From IMG/VR virus record IMGVR_UViG_3300045978_000165, positions 1 through 40,281 of that record: a stretch of DNA of 40,281 bases. One strand, written 5' to 3'. The notes beneath the pieces are model-generated. The model made no database searches. It was given only the letters and a program-made list of their open reading frames with translations, and was not told the origin of the DNA. Source of the stretch: a virus. Made by a program: the position numbers and the translations under genes. Every line of letters begins with the position of its first letter. Position 1 is the first letter of the stretch. Below are positions 1 to 10,176 of the stretch, piece by piece.

Positions 1-3000
1 CTCTCGTAATAATACCGTTGCCTATTTTCGTAATCCAATTTGATTCACTTCGTATATGTAATGATCCGGTTCCTGCGGTATCATAATCTTCTACCCATAG
101 TTGTGCCATAGCAGCAGGAGAAGTTGTCGGACGTGTTCCTGTAGAAATACCAAATACGAAAGCCCCACTTGTCCCTACTGCTGTGGCTGCTACCGGACCA
201 AGAACCATACTTGTTGAAACGGGTATCACACGTAACACTGGCACAAAAGTCACGCCATCTACTGAGGACATTCCTCCAATTTCTACACGTGCGCTTGAAC
301 TATTTGGCGAATAGATCTGCATTTGGGAACTACCAATACCAAAACCATATTTTGCTAGTATTGTATCATATAAATTAATTTTCTGTCCTGTCCACGTTCC
401 AAACGATAACACACCAGTATCCAAAAGAGTCATGCGCCAAGTTGGAGCAGCAGCACCTATTGATGTTGTTGCAAAAGCTATGCGTGTTCCTAATGTTGTT
501 GCGGTATGTGTTTCACTTGCATATGCACGTATATAGGCTGTCATTACAGTGGGACTTAAATTCGTATCATTACTATGAAAATCAATACCATTTAGAAGGT
601 TATCTGTTGCAATAGCAACACGTTGGGATGTTAATATCAAACCAGCATCTGTTACATTATTGTTCCCTACGTGAAGAACTGTTGTTGGTACAGATACACC
701 TATCCCAACAAAACCGTCTTGTGTAATTCTCATTCTTTCAGTAAGAGAACCTGAAACTGGAGGGGAAGTATAAAAAATCAAAACTCCACCTGCTCTACCC
801 TCAGCATCTACTGATTCAATTCGTGTATCAATACGAGACATATAGTTCCATTGATCAGCAGTATTTGCAGCATTCCGTACATATGCTTGTGAACCGTAAT
901 AAGAAACATAATCTAATTCTGCAACTCGTAGAGGAACAGCACGTGTACCACGTGATTTTCGTGTTACATGAAAATAACCCGTTGCAACAGCATCATGGCG
1001 TTCAAAGTAGTTTGCAATACCAAGTACATTCAATGTTTCATAAGGATCAGCCATACCAAAACCTATATAATCACCTAATACATGAATCACCCCTGATTCT
1101 GTTCGCACATGTAAAGATGCCGTTCCTGCTGTTGCATCACGATCTGCGGCCCAAAGCTGTACCATATCAACAGGAGAAGTCGTTGGAGCAGTCCCAATAT
1201 TGATCCCAAACGTAAAACTTGCTGAGGTTCCTGCATCATTTGCTGTCCCAAGTATAATATTTTTCGATAAGGCTTTAACACGTAACACTGGAGAAAACGT
1301 GACACCATCAGCACTACTCATTCCGCCAATAGACACACCAGTTGTAGAGGCGGAATCAGATCCAAAAATTTGCAAGGTATTACCGCCGCCAAATACCATC
1401 CCATATTTACTATTACCGCTTTCATTGAGAGTAATCTTGTTCCCACTAACCATATTCAAAGAGCCATCAGATTTAAGTGTCATACGGAGAGTAGGAGTAG
1501 TTGCCCCTACTGCTGTTGTAGCAAAAGTCATTCTCGTCCCTAGTGTTGTAGCAGTATGTGTCTCATCAGCCAAAGCACGAACATATGCAGTCATTTGTCC
1601 TGGTGAGGTTAAATTCGTGTCGTTACTCCAAAAATCCGCCCCGCCTATAACATTATCAACAACAAGGGCAATACGTTGTGAACCAAGAATTAATTGTCCT
1701 GTTGTTAAATTTTCATTGGTCAGGTGTAAACGTGCTTTTGGATCAGTCATACCTATACCTAACCAACCTTCTTGGGTAAGGCGCATTTTTTCTGTAATTG
1801 TGCCTGAGACACCAGGATTCGTATAAAATACTAAACGTCCACCAATACGTCCTTGGGCATCAATGCTATCCACACTCATATCAATAAGACCAACACTAAT
1901 ATTCGCCATAGCAGTATCAGTACTGTTGCGTGCATATCCGTAGCTAATCCATCGGCCAATACCATCGTTATCAATCACTCCTTCAGGTGCAACAACAGTC
2001 CCACGTGCTTTAATCATCTGAAGATCAGTCGCAACAGTAGATGTATTGTACATTTCAGTCCGAAATCCAGATCTGGCAGAATTAGACCCAACAACATGCA
2101 TAGCACGAAGCGGATCAACAACGCCAATACCAACAGCAGTAGGTAAAATGGTCATAATAGGTGTAAATGTTACACCATCCGTAGTATCCATAGTACCTAG
2201 TTGAATATTTCCTGTTGTTGCTGAAAATACCTGAAGGACTCCAGAGGCAAGCCCCAAACCGTAGCGAGCAGCAACACCATCACCATAGAGGAGGATCTTC
2301 TGACCAAGTTCAGCACTAAACACTAGACGAGCATTCGTTGAACTTGATTGTCCAAGCCCTATTCTATCAAATTGAACATTTAAAGCTTTTATTGCCCCTG
2401 CAACTTCAAAAGCTACAGTGGGTGCCGTTGTTCCAATACCAACTTTATCTCCAAATACGTGTGAGGTACCATCTTCTGTGCGTATATGTAATCCTGCTTT
2501 TCCTGCTACAGCATTAGTGTCAGCAGTCCACATTTGCACTGTATCAGCGGGTGACGTTGTAGGTGCTGTTCCTGCAAATAATGCAAAAACACGTGCTGCA
2601 CTTGTCCCATAAGTTTTTGTTCCTAAACCAACATTCCCACTTGTACCATTAATAGACAGTCTGTTTGTAAATGTGGTTCCATCAGCAGTAGACATACTTC
2701 CAATATCTACTGTACCAGTTGATTGTGAGAACACTTGCATAACACCAGAAGCAACTCCTAAACCGTTACGTGTAGTTATTCCGTTACCATATAATAATAG
2801 TTTTTGTCCGACTTCGGCCAAAAATGTTAATCGTGCATCGGCTGTAGCGGGTGTTCCTAATCCAAGTCGATCAAGTTGTGAACTTGAAGCAGATCCTATA
2901 CCCAAATTTGCTTGGGTTGTTGCAACATCACTTACCTTTAATGCGCCAATAACATCTAATGCTGCTGTAGGATTTGTTGTTCCTATTCCTACCATATCTC

Positions 3001-5425
3001 CAAATACATGCGAAGTTCCATCTTCAGTCCGTAAATGTAGTGATCCTTTGCCTGCTGTCGCATTTCTATCTGCACTCCATAATTGAACTGTATCTGCTGG
3101 TGATGTTGTTGGAGCTACACCATTAAATAATGCAAATGTCCGTGTTGCACCTGTACCAAATGTACCAGTACCAACACCTACATTACCGCTTGTTCCATAC
3201 ACACTTAATCGTGAAGTAAATGTTATTCCATCTACTGTACTCATAGATCCTAATTCAACACTTGCAGCACCAGCACCAAAAACCTGTAATGCCGCAGCAG
3301 CCACAGCTAAACCATAACGTGAACCTACTGCATCACCAGATAATAAAATCTTTTGTGCGACCCCAGCAGCAAAAAGAAGTGGTGCAGATGCAGTTGGGGC
3401 AATGCCTAAACCTAATCGTGTAAACTGTACATCATTTGTTGTTCCTAAACCAATATTTGTTCGTGTTGTTGTTGGATCACTAACGTTTATTGCACCAACA
3501 ACATCAAGAGCAAAACCAGGTGTGACTGTCCCAATACCTACTCTATCACCAAACACATGAGACGTACCATCTTCAGTACGTAAGTGTAATGATGCTTTTC
3601 CTGCTGTAGCTGCTCTATCAGCACTCCACATTTGAATAGCATCAGCAGGTGACGTAGTGGGAGCAGTACCAGAACCAATGACAACACCTTGTACTAAATT
3701 TGTGCCAACAGATGCAACATTAATAATAAAATTTGCATCTTTGTCTATCGACACTGTTTTACCAAACACTCCTGCATTTGCTACAGAAAATGATAAAATA
3801 CCTGAAGTGTCTGCTGAACCTCTTGCACCTGATATTCTTGCTACTTCAAAACTTGTGCCCGTAAAATTTTCATTATTAAAAGATAATAGTGTACCAAAAT
3901 TAGGACTTAATACATCTGTTGTTGCTTTTACACGTAAATTCAATACGTTCCACAAATTACTTGATGATGTAGCATTCTTTGTAATCCGTTGTGACCCTAC
4001 AACATCTAATTCAGACAATGGAGTTAAATTATTTAATCCGACATAATCACTGAACACATGCGTAGCACCACTTTCAGATCGTATAAAAAGCCCTGTTTTA
4101 CCTCCTACTCCACCACGATATGCAGCCCATAATTGTACCATATTTAATGGTGACGTACTTGGAGCAACACCTAATCCAAGACCTAATACAGCTTGAGCAC
4201 CAGTACCAAATGTTGTTGTTTTAAGTCCTAGATTATTTGATGTTGAATCATAATGTAATTGTGCATCTGCACTTAACGTATATTGATCTGACCAAATCGT
4301 AATTGAATTTGTACTTCCAGATCCATGAATACCTGCAAGATTAAATTGTACATAAATTTCAGCATTATTTGAAATATTTGCTGCACCTGTACTCACAAAA
4401 GTCACAGGAATTGTTCTATATGTTCCAACATCTGTAAGAGTTCCTGATACGGTATATCGAATAGATTTTGATGAATCAACTCTATCTTGTATATAAATCG
4501 TATCACCAACATCTAAATCATCTAAAAGGATACTTGAATCTGTACCACCACTACTTACTTCTGTAATATACATTTCTGTTGCAGAACTATAATCTGTATT
4601 ATTTACCGCTATACTTTGTGCGGCTGGAGGAGTTACAGTTGATGTAGACCATTTCCATATACCTGACGTTGTTCCACCTGCACTACCAGCAGTCATAGAA
4701 ACCCATGCATCATTAATTCGGCCTTCAATATCTGCTCCTGTAAATCGTATCGTTCCATTAGCTAACAAAGCTGTTGTGCCAAGTTTAATTCCACCTACAA
4801 CTTCTAATGCTTCAGCAGGAGCTACTGTCCCTATACCTACACGATCTCCTAGTACGTGCTGTGTACCATCTTCTGCTCTCACGTGTAATGATGTTTTTCC
4901 TGGTGTACCTGCTCTATCTGCTGCCCACATTTGTATAGCATTTACAGGATTCGTACTTGGACCAATACCTAATGCAATAACAATACCATGATTTAATAAT
5001 GTTCCTGCTGCTGCACCACCAACAAGAAGATTTCGTGCAATAGTTAAATCAACAATACCGTCAACATTATTCGTGTCTGTAATAATGATCCCACTATCTT
5101 GTAATGATGTTCCTGTTGAACCATTCCATCTCACAATAGCATTGTCTGTAGACGCACCAGGAAAACCACCACCAGCACCACCTATGGTATCAAAACGTTC
5201 TGCGACTGTACTATAAACACCTGAAGGTGATGTACCTAATTCAGTTTGTATAGCAATAATCGCATCTATCACATCATTCATAAATTCTGCATCTACTCTT
5301 GACTGACTATCGGCAATGGGATTAGGACCATTCGTATAATCACTTTTACCCCCGCCACTGACATACAACAATGTGTCTAGGGTAACTGGATAAGAGGTAG
5401 ATGTGCCACTACCAAGAGCACCCAT
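1..5425 (-). CDS. Giant repetitive tail fiber / receptor-binding protein (partial, C-terminus off the window)
   Basis: The minus strand is open without a stop from an ATG at 5425 to the left edge, giving 1808 codons. The start has a good AAGGAG ribosome site. The protein is built from repeated modules that carry the pattern TSPxxxVQxWxADR followed by SLHxRTEDGTxHVFGDxVGIG. Seven copies lie near 4830-4960, 4030-4170, 3530-3670, 2985-3115, 2435-2575, 1065-1195 and 45-150. Two segments (near 1745-1800 and 705-755) read like TEKMRLTQEGWLGIG, a pattern common in phage fibers that often end in a peptidase S74 chaperone domain. That domain, if present, lies outside the window. It follows the tail tip gene, as host-recognition fibers do. 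Function as a receptor-binding fiber is inferred from repeats, size and position. Confidence 0.85.
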   Translation of the reverse strand, partial: MGALGSGTSTSYPVTLDTLLYVSGGGKSDYTNGPNPIADSQSRVDAEFMNDVIDAIIAIQTELGTSPSGVYSTVAERFDTIGGAGGGFPGASTDNAIVRWNGSTGTSLQDSGIIITDTNNVDGIVDLTIARNLLVGGAAAGTLLNHGIVIALGIGPSTNPVNAIQMWAADRAGTPGKTSLHVRAEDGTQHVLGDRVGIGTVAPAEALEVVGGIKLGTTALLANGTIRFTGADIEGRINDAWVSMTAGSAGGTTSGIWKWSTSTVTPPAAQSIAVNNTDYSSATEMYITEVSSGGTDSSILLDDLDVGDTIYIQDRVDSSKSIRYTVSGTLTDVGTYRTIPVTFVSTGAANISNNAEIYVQFNLAGIHGSGSTNSITIWSDQYTLSADAQLHYDSTSNNLGLKTTTFGTGAQAVLGLGLGVAPSTSPLNMVQLWAAYRGGVGGKTGLFIRSESGATHVFSDYVGLNNLTPLSELDVVGSQRITKNATSSSNLWNVLNLRVKATTDVLSPNFGTLLSFNNENFTGTSFEVARISGARGSADTSGILSFSVANAGVFGKTVSIDKDANFIINVASVGTNLVQGVVIGSGTAPTTSPADAIQMWSADRAATAGKASLHLRTEDGTSHVFGDRVGIGTVTPGFALDVVGAINVSDPTTTRTNIGLGTTNDVQFTRLGLGIAPTASAPLLFAAGVAQKILLSGDAVGSRYGLAVAAAALQVFGAGAASVELGSMSTVDGITFTSRLSVYGTSGNVGVGTGTFGTGATRTFALFNGVAPTTSPADTVQLWSADRNATAGKGSLHLRTEDGTSHVFGDMVGIGTTNPTAALDVIGALKVSDVATTQANLGIGSASSSQLDRLGLGTPATADARLTFLAEVGQKLLLYGNGITTRNGLGVASGVMQVFSQSTGTVDIGSMSTADGTTFTNRLSINGTSGNVGLGTKTYGTSAARVFALFAGTAPTTSPADTVQMWTADTNAVAGKAGLHIRTEDGTSHVFGDKVGIGTTAPTVAFEVAGAIKALNVQFDRIGLGQSSSTNARLVFSAELGQKILLYGDGVAARYGLGLASGVLQVFSATTGNIQLGTMDTTDGVTFTPIMTILPTAVGIGVVDPLRAMHVVGSNSARSGFRTEMYNTSTVATDLQMIKARGTVVAPEGVIDNDGIGRWISYGYARNSTDTAMANISVGLIDMSVDSIDAQGRIGGRLVFYTNPGVSGTITEKMRLTQEGWLGIGMTDPKARLHLTNENLTTGQLILGSQRIALVVDNVIGGADFWSNDTNLTSPGQMTAYVRALADETHTATTLGTRMTFATTAVGATTPTLRMTLKSDGSLNMVSGNKITLNESGNSKYGMVFGGGNTLQIFGSDSASTTGVSIGGMSSADGVTFSPVLRVKALSKNIILGTANDAGTSASFTFGINIGTAPTTSPVDMVQLWAADRDATAGTASLHVRTESGVIHVLGDYIGFGMADPYETLNVLGIANYFERHDAVATGYFHVTRKSRGTRAVPLRVAELDYVSYYGSQAYVRNAANTADQWNYMSRIDTRIESVDAEGRAGGVLIFYTSPPVSGSLTERMRITQDGFVGIGVSVPTTVLHVGNNNVTDAGLILTSQRVAIATDNLLNGIDFHSNDTNLSPTVMTAYIRAYASETHTATTLGTRIAFATTSIGAAAPTWRMTLLDTGVLSFGTWTGQKINLYDTILAKYGFGIGSSQMQIYSPNSSSARVEIGGMSSVDGVTFVPVLRVIPVSTSMVLGPVAATAVGTSGAFVFGISTGTRPTTSPAAMAQLWVEDYDTAGTGSLHIRSESNWITKIGNGIITR
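4023..4037. repeat. 15-bp palindrome, one mismatch, inside fiber CDS
   Basis: GTTAAATTATTTAAT differs in its first base and encodes part of GLNNLTP in the fiber. Its amino acids resemble those of the LNNLI copies. Confidence 0.65.
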
Positions 5426-5450
5426 GTAATTCTCCTTTACAAAAAATCAT

Positions 5451-5473
5451 ACATATTAAATTATTTAATATGT
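5451..5473. repeat. Extended palindrome containing exact 15-bp core (5455-5469)
   Basis: The core ATTAAATTATTTAAT at 5455-5469 is extended on both sides, so the arms are 11 bp each around one central T. This is the longest copy. It lies in the leader of the fiber gene, upstream of its ribosome site. Confidence 0.9.
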
Positions 5474-5500
5474 AACAAACCATTCAAACATTATATTCCA

Positions 5501-5515
5501 ATTAAATTATTTAAT
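5501..5515. repeat. 15-bp palindrome, exact copy
   Basis: ATTAAATTATTTAAT ends one base beyond the stop codon of the tail tip gene (stop at 5517-5519). It lies 46 bp from the copy at 5455. Confidence 0.9.
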
Positions 5516-5516
5516 C

Positions 5517-8500
5517 TTATGTTGCTGCTGCAAATCCATAAATCATCACCCGTACCCATGTTACACTTGATGTATTACTATCTTCTATATTATAAAGTTT
5601 AATAGGGATAGTTGTACCTGCTGATATTGCTCCCATCATTCGCGTGCGTGTATTATAAACAACTGCATTATTACCACTTGCACCATAACGTGATCCTTCA
5701 GCATCCGGTTCATCAAGTAAATAAATCCAATGTTCTTGCCCATCATAAAAATACGTTACTGCTAATTCATTTGGTTCATTTGCTACAGCAAATTCTGCTG
5801 TAATCGTAGCTATTGCCATAGCATCTGCAATAAAAATTTCTCCTACATGTACACCTGATGCAGAATAAGGAACATTATTCGCATATAAAAAGTTCCCACT
5901 TAACCGTAAGTTATCCCCAAAACCATCTAATGTTGTAGCTGATACTCCTGCTGTTGGGCTTTCAGGGTGAAACGTACTTACATTCCCTGCATAATCAAAT
6001 GACCGTATCCAATAATACCATGTTTCTAAATTGCCTAAACCTGTATGTGAATAAGTAACTGCACCATTAAATACAGAACTAATTTTTGTTGCTGCTGCCC
6101 GATTATTTGTACGTGATGCCCAAATTTCTACACCATCAAAATCTAAAACAGTAGGATTCGACCATAATAATTCAATCGCTCGTATACCACCTTCGGCTGT
6201 TAAACCTACTGAAGCAGCAGGTGGAGTTACATCAATATTTGTAACTGTGATGGTCACTTGTAATAAACCATCATAATTAGGTGTCCCACGAACAGAAATA
6301 GGTACGACTCTATATTGAATAATCGTTCCTACAGGTGGAGCAAGTTCTTTATATTGAAAAGCATACTGTCCTGTTATAGATCCTACTAAGTTAAAACCAG
6401 AAAGATTATCAAAATTTTCAGATCCTGATTCAGCAGCAAGAAATTCTCCTACATTTAATGATCCTGCTACAGCACTTCCTTCAACATATCGTCTATAAAT
6501 CAAACCACCACCATATACACCATATTTTACACCTGGATTTATTCTCCGTGCATCTTCCACTTGCATGACATCCCATTCAAGAACAATAAAATTATTTAAG
6601 TTTCCTGTAGCATCGCGGAAAATTTCTTCAAATCCCATTAATTGTATTAAAGGTGGAGGTGGACCATCAGGTTTAATTAAATGTGATGGACTCGGTAATA
6701 ACGTTGCAGTAAATGGATCAAACACACTTGCATTATGTTCAACACCAGTAACTGTAATAATAAAATCACTAGCACGTTCAACCTTTGTTATACGGAATAA
6801 TTTAAAAGCTGTATTAAATGGTTCTGCTCTCCCAAATGCCCATTGAGTATAACCTTCAGATGGAGTAAATGTTAAATCAGGTTCTGATGCTTCTAATTCA
6901 AGTACACGTGTATTAACTGTTCCTGTTGAAGCTGGATTATGGAGCAATCGAACATTTTGTACATCATCCTTGTTTTGTAAAAACACATGATAAATACCAC
7001 CAGGAGCAAAAGGAACTTCAGAATCAAGGACAATAGTACGTCTATTTGTTACTATATCATCTCCATAATCTTCTACCACTCTACCAGACCATCCGTATCC
7101 AGGTAATGGGTGTGAAAATTGTATCACATCCATAATTTCAAAAATCATCCCTGCAATATTCATTGTAAATTCTACTACTTGTTTTTGATAGCGCCGAGAA
7201 ACTAAATTAAATGCCGTTTCTCTTTCTACTTCACTAGGACGTGCAATAGAACGAAATTCTAATGAACTTTTATTCACTAAATAAGGCCAATCTTCTACTT
7301 TAGGATATACTAAAACATCTTGTTCATAGTCATCCTCAGCATTTGCATATCGACATTCTAGGACGTTCACATCATCAGCATCTCGTACATATGCTAAATT
7401 TACAGAGTCTCTAATTGTTGATGCCCATGTAATTAATTGAACAGGAGCACTATCTTGTGCAGTTTTTACTTTCCATAATCCGCCAGTTTTTACTAAAACT
7501 GACCGTGATGGCATTAATATCTCATCAACAACTTGTGGTGCATCTGTATCAGAATCAATAACAAAACTTATAATTGATCGTCTTTCTTGAAAATCAACTT
7601 CACCATCATCGTCACTATCAACATCAACTAATTCATTACAATAACTTGCATAGGCAATAAATGATGCAAGGTCTATTTCTTCATCTGCTATACCTAGTCC
7701 GTATCGTGTATTCGTCAAAAAATCCATTAAACACCACGATGGATTATCAGAATATATAGGAGTATTCAAAAAAGATCCTACTCGAACTTTTTTTCCTTTA
7801 ACAATAACTGTAGCATTGGGCAAAGAACCTTGTAAATTTTCTGTTGCAACAATACGTAAACCGTATATAGCTGTATTAGGAAATGTTTCTGTTGTATCAA
7901 CTATTTCAGATATTTTTGATAAATATGGTTTAAATTCAGATTGATCATCATCATATTTTGCACTTACAAATTGTATAGTAATATCATAAACATCAAGAGG
8001 AAGATTTTCTACCTTAATAGGACGATGAACAATTTTCTTTTGATCTGTATCTGTTGATACTTGTATAGGACCAACCCATCCACCAGGACTACTTTGACCT
8101 TTATAACTATATGACCATGTAGATACATTATTTGCACGTGCGCCAGTTTTTGTATCTATATGATACAATCCAGCAGCAAAATCTACATGAATAATAAAAC
8201 CATTGACTTCTGTTAATGTTGTATAGTTTACAGGTTCTTCTGAAAATTCGATATTCCCTTGATCAAACGTATTTTTTGATTGTGTGAAAAAAGGTATTTT
8301 TGTTTGTGTTGGTGTACCTAAACGTGAATCTAAAGCAATTTGTTGATAGTTGCTAATAGGTTGATCGTTAATCTCTATTGTATCTAATTCAAATTCTTCT
8401 ATCTCACCTTCACCTACAGCAATAAGCATATGGAGAGTAGGATCTTGTATAGTAAACTCATTATTGTTTGTGCGTTCTTCTACAAATGCTGTTAATAATT

Positions 8501-8924
8501 GTCCACCTACTCTATGTCGTCCATAGATAATAGGGACTACGTTTCCTGGTCCCTGTGTTGTTTTAATACCTGCCCAACTAAAACTTGATCCTTCTTTATC
8601 TGGCGGCTCAAATTTAGGCGGCTTTACAGGGAACAATAAATTCATTACAACACTTAATACAACTGAAATGATAATAGAAATAGCAATCATAATAAGAAAA
8701 GGAATACCTATTTTACCTGATACAACTATTTCACAATCTTTAGGAGGTAAATAAAGATCTTTTTCTTCTATATACGTTCCATTAATAGCTATATTAAGTT
8801 TTTCTAAATCATAATCATTAAAAATCTCATGAAGATATAGATCTTCTTCTACAACATATTCTCTTGTATGATACTCTCCTGTCATTGATTTGAAAGGACT
8901 CATTATAAGTTTTATTTTATTCAT
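5517..8924 (-). CDS. Tail tip attachment protein (lambda J-like) with N-terminal I-like region
   Basis: This 1135-residue protein forms the central tip of a siphovirus tail and normally contacts the host receptor or holds the fibers. Residues 1-70 look like the small beta-grasp domain of lambda gpI-type proteins. A hydrophobic stretch at about 73-98 follows, then the J-family hallmark IIYGRHRVGG near 132-141. The long middle resembles the tail component family COG4733, and the C-terminal third has fibronectin type III-like segments, for example around VGLTAEGGIRAIELLWSNP. The gene overlaps the upstream NlpC/P60 gene by 8 bp, matching the lambda K-I-J order, but I and J appear fused here. Family assignment is from motifs and context. 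The exact domain limits are estimates. Confidence 0.9.
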   Translation of the reverse strand: MNKIKLIMSPFKSMTGEYHTREYVVEEDLYLHEIFNDYDLEKLNIAINGTYIEEKDLYLPPKDCEIVVSGKIGIPFLIMIAISIIISVVLSVVMNLLFPVKPPKFEPPDKEGSSFSWAGIKTTQGPGNVVPIIYGRHRVGGQLLTAFVEERTNNNEFTIQDPTLHMLIAVGEGEIEEFELDTIEINDQPISNYQQIALDSRLGTPTQTKIPFFTQSKNTFDQGNIEFSEEPVNYTTLTEVNGFIIHVDFAAGLYHIDTKTGARANNVSTWSYSYKGQSSPGGWVGPIQVSTDTDQKKIVHRPIKVENLPLDVYDITIQFVSAKYDDDQSEFKPYLSKISEIVDTTETFPNTAIYGLRIVATENLQGSLPNATVIVKGKKVRVGSFLNTPIYSDNPSWCLMDFLTNTRYGLGIADEEIDLASFIAYASYCNELVDVDSDDDGEVDFQERRSIISFVIDSDTDAPQVVDEILMPSRSVLVKTGGLWKVKTAQDSAPVQLITWASTIRDSVNLAYVRDADDVNVLECRYANAEDDYEQDVLVYPKVEDWPYLVNKSSLEFRSIARPSEVERETAFNLVSRRYQKQVVEFTMNIAGMIFEIMDVIQFSHPLPGYGWSGRVVEDYGDDIVTNRRTIVLDSEVPFAPGGIYHVFLQNKDDVQNVRLLHNPASTGTVNTRVLELEASEPDLTFTPSEGYTQWAFGRAEPFNTAFKLFRITKVERASDFIITVTGVEHNASVFDPFTATLLPSPSHLIKPDGPPPPLIQLMGFEEIFRDATGNLNNFIVLEWDVMQVEDARRINPGVKYGVYGGGLIYRRYVEGSAVAGSLNVGEFLAAESGSENFDNLSGFNLVGSITGQYAFQYKELAPPVGTIIQYRVVPISVRGTPNYDGLLQVTITVTNIDVTPPAASVGLTAEGGIRAIELLWSNPTVLDFDGVEIWASRTNNRAAATKISSVFNGAVTYSHTGLGNLETWYYWIRSFDYAGNVSTFHPESPTAGVSATTLDGFGDNLRLSGNFLYANNVPYSASGVHVGEIFIADAMAIATITAEFAVANEPNELAVTYFYDGQEHWIYLLDEPDAEGSRYGASGNNAVVYNTRTRMMGAISAGTTIPIKLYNIEDSNTSSVTWVRVMIYGFAAAT

Positions 8925-9441
8925 TTAATGAATCCTCATATATTGTTCTGTATCGCCAAAAATTTTCTTTTTCTATTGTTGCTTTACGTAACATTATTGA
9001 ACGTGCGTTTTCTATAAGTTCACGTGCTTGATCATCATATTCTTCTCCGAATATTCTTGGCCGAACAATTTGATAAATATGTCGTTTATATTGTTGTATT
9101 TTCCCTATACATACTCCAGTAGGTTGAATACAATGCACAAATTCTGTTGTGTTGAGTACAATACCACAATGATCAACTGGATACAATACCGTATGAAGAA
9201 GTAACATATCCCATTGTTGTAATTTTTCCCAAGGAAATTCCCAACCGTACTCTTTACAATAATATTCAAAGAATTTTTGTGTATTATCAGGAGCATAATT
9301 TGACATATCTAAATCTAAACCTTCATTATATAAAGCCCGTGTTATTTCATAACAATCCATACCTATATCACTACCACGTTCTTTATATGGTGTACCTATA
9401 TATTTTGTGATTAAATTATTTAAGTCTGGTACTGTTTTCAT
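8917..9441 (-). CDS. NlpC/P60 tail component (lambda K-like peptidoglycan hydrolase)
   Basis: A 174-residue NlpC/P60-type cysteine peptidase, a tail tip component thought to cut peptidoglycan during DNA entry. The likely catalytic Cys30 is in GMDCYEITR and the likely His91 in VDHCGIVL, with another His at 103. The length is that of a lone NlpC domain, without the N-terminal JAB domain that lambda K carries. The 3' end overlaps the J-like gene by 8 bp, which suggests coupled translation. A near copy of the 15-bp palindrome encodes DLNNLITKY near the N-terminus. The ribosome site is weak (AGAGAGAA). Confidence 0.85.
   Translation of the reverse strand: MKTVPDLNNLITKYIGTPYKERGSDIGMDCYEITRALYNEGLDLDMSNYAPDNTQKFFEYYCKEYGWEFPWEKLQQWDMLLLHTVLYPVDHCGIVLNTTEFVHCIQPTGVCIGKIQQYKRHIYQIVRPRIFGEEYDDQARELIENARSIMLRKATIEKENFWRYRTIYEDSLNE
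9410..9424. repeat. 15-bp palindrome, one mismatch, inside CDS
   Basis: ATTAAATTATTTAAG differs from the core in its last base. It lies in the NlpC/P60 gene and encodes part of DLNNLI. Confidence 0.75.
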
Positions 9442-9452
9442 ATTGTTCTCTC

Positions 9453-10151
9453 TTATAGTCTTTTATAGGATGAATATATTGATTCAGATACTATTTCAGG
9501 TGAAGTAAAAATTGTATGCCATAATTGACACGTTTGACTTCGACAAATATCACTATCAGTAAATGTTACAATTGGTACAGGTAACTGTAATTGTCCTATC
9601 TTTCGTATCACAAAAGATAAACCATTTTCTACAAAAATATCGCTTTGTGAGAGATCACCTGTAATAACAACTTTACTTCCTTCACCTATGCGGGTAAGGA
9701 TTAAATGAAGTTCTTCTTTTGTAAGATTTTGTGAATCATCTATAATAATAAATGAGTTCCGTAAAGTAGAACCACGTAAATACATTACAGGATACGTATA
9801 TATAGTCCCGTTGTTTCTTCCATCATAATATTTTGCGCCTAATTTTTCTTCTAAGACTTCTAATATTGGTGTTGCCCAAGGCTCCATTTTTTCTTGAGCA
9901 TCACCAGGAAGAAATCCTATCGGCCTACTAGCAGGTACAGTAGGACGTATGATTGTTATGCGTTCTACTTCACCTTTGTAATAATATTCACATGCTAAAG
10001 ATGATGGTATATATGTTTTCCCTGTACCTGGACTACCTATTGCTAATGTAACAACTGAAGAATGTATGGCTTTGATATATTCCTTTTGAGTTTGATTTAA
10101 AGCCCGAACAGATTCAAATTTCGTATATCCACTACCATTGTTTTTCCCCAT
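9453..10151 (-). CDS. PhoH-family P-loop ATPase
   Basis: The start is placed at an ATG at 10151 with an AAGGA site five bases upstream. A longer reading from TTG at 10184 would overlap the previous gene. This gives 232 residues. The Walker A motif GSPGTGKT is at 39-46, the Walker B region IIIDDSQN at 134-141, and VVITGDLSQSD near 161-171. These are the hallmarks of PhoH proteins, which are P-loop NTPases of the helicase superfamily I type. In most members the Walker B reads DEAQ; here it is DDSQ, so the catalytic Glu is replaced by Asp. PhoH is common in phages but rarely sits inside the tail block, between a zinc-knuckle protein and NlpC/P60. Its role in phages is not established. Confidence 0.88.
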   Translation of the reverse strand: MGKNNGSGYTKFESVRALNQTQKEYIKAIHSSVVTLAIGSPGTGKTYIPSSLACEYYYKGEVERITIIRPTVPASRPIGFLPGDAQEKMEPWATPILEVLEEKLGAKYYDGRNNGTIYTYPVMYLRGSTLRNSFIIIDDSQNLTKEELHLILTRIGEGSKVVITGDLSQSDIFVENGLSFVIRKIGQLQLPVPIVTFTDSDICRSQTCQLWHTIFTSPEIVSESIYSSYKRL

Positions 10152-10176
10152 AGACTTCCTTATAAAACAAATTGCC

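Noticed and set aside
169-5000. Several rightward open frames of 60-200 codons in the first 5 kb
   Set aside because: They lie opposite one uninterrupted leftward frame of 1808 codons that has clear repeated protein modules; they have no ribosome sites and are low-complexity in codon-shadow fashion.
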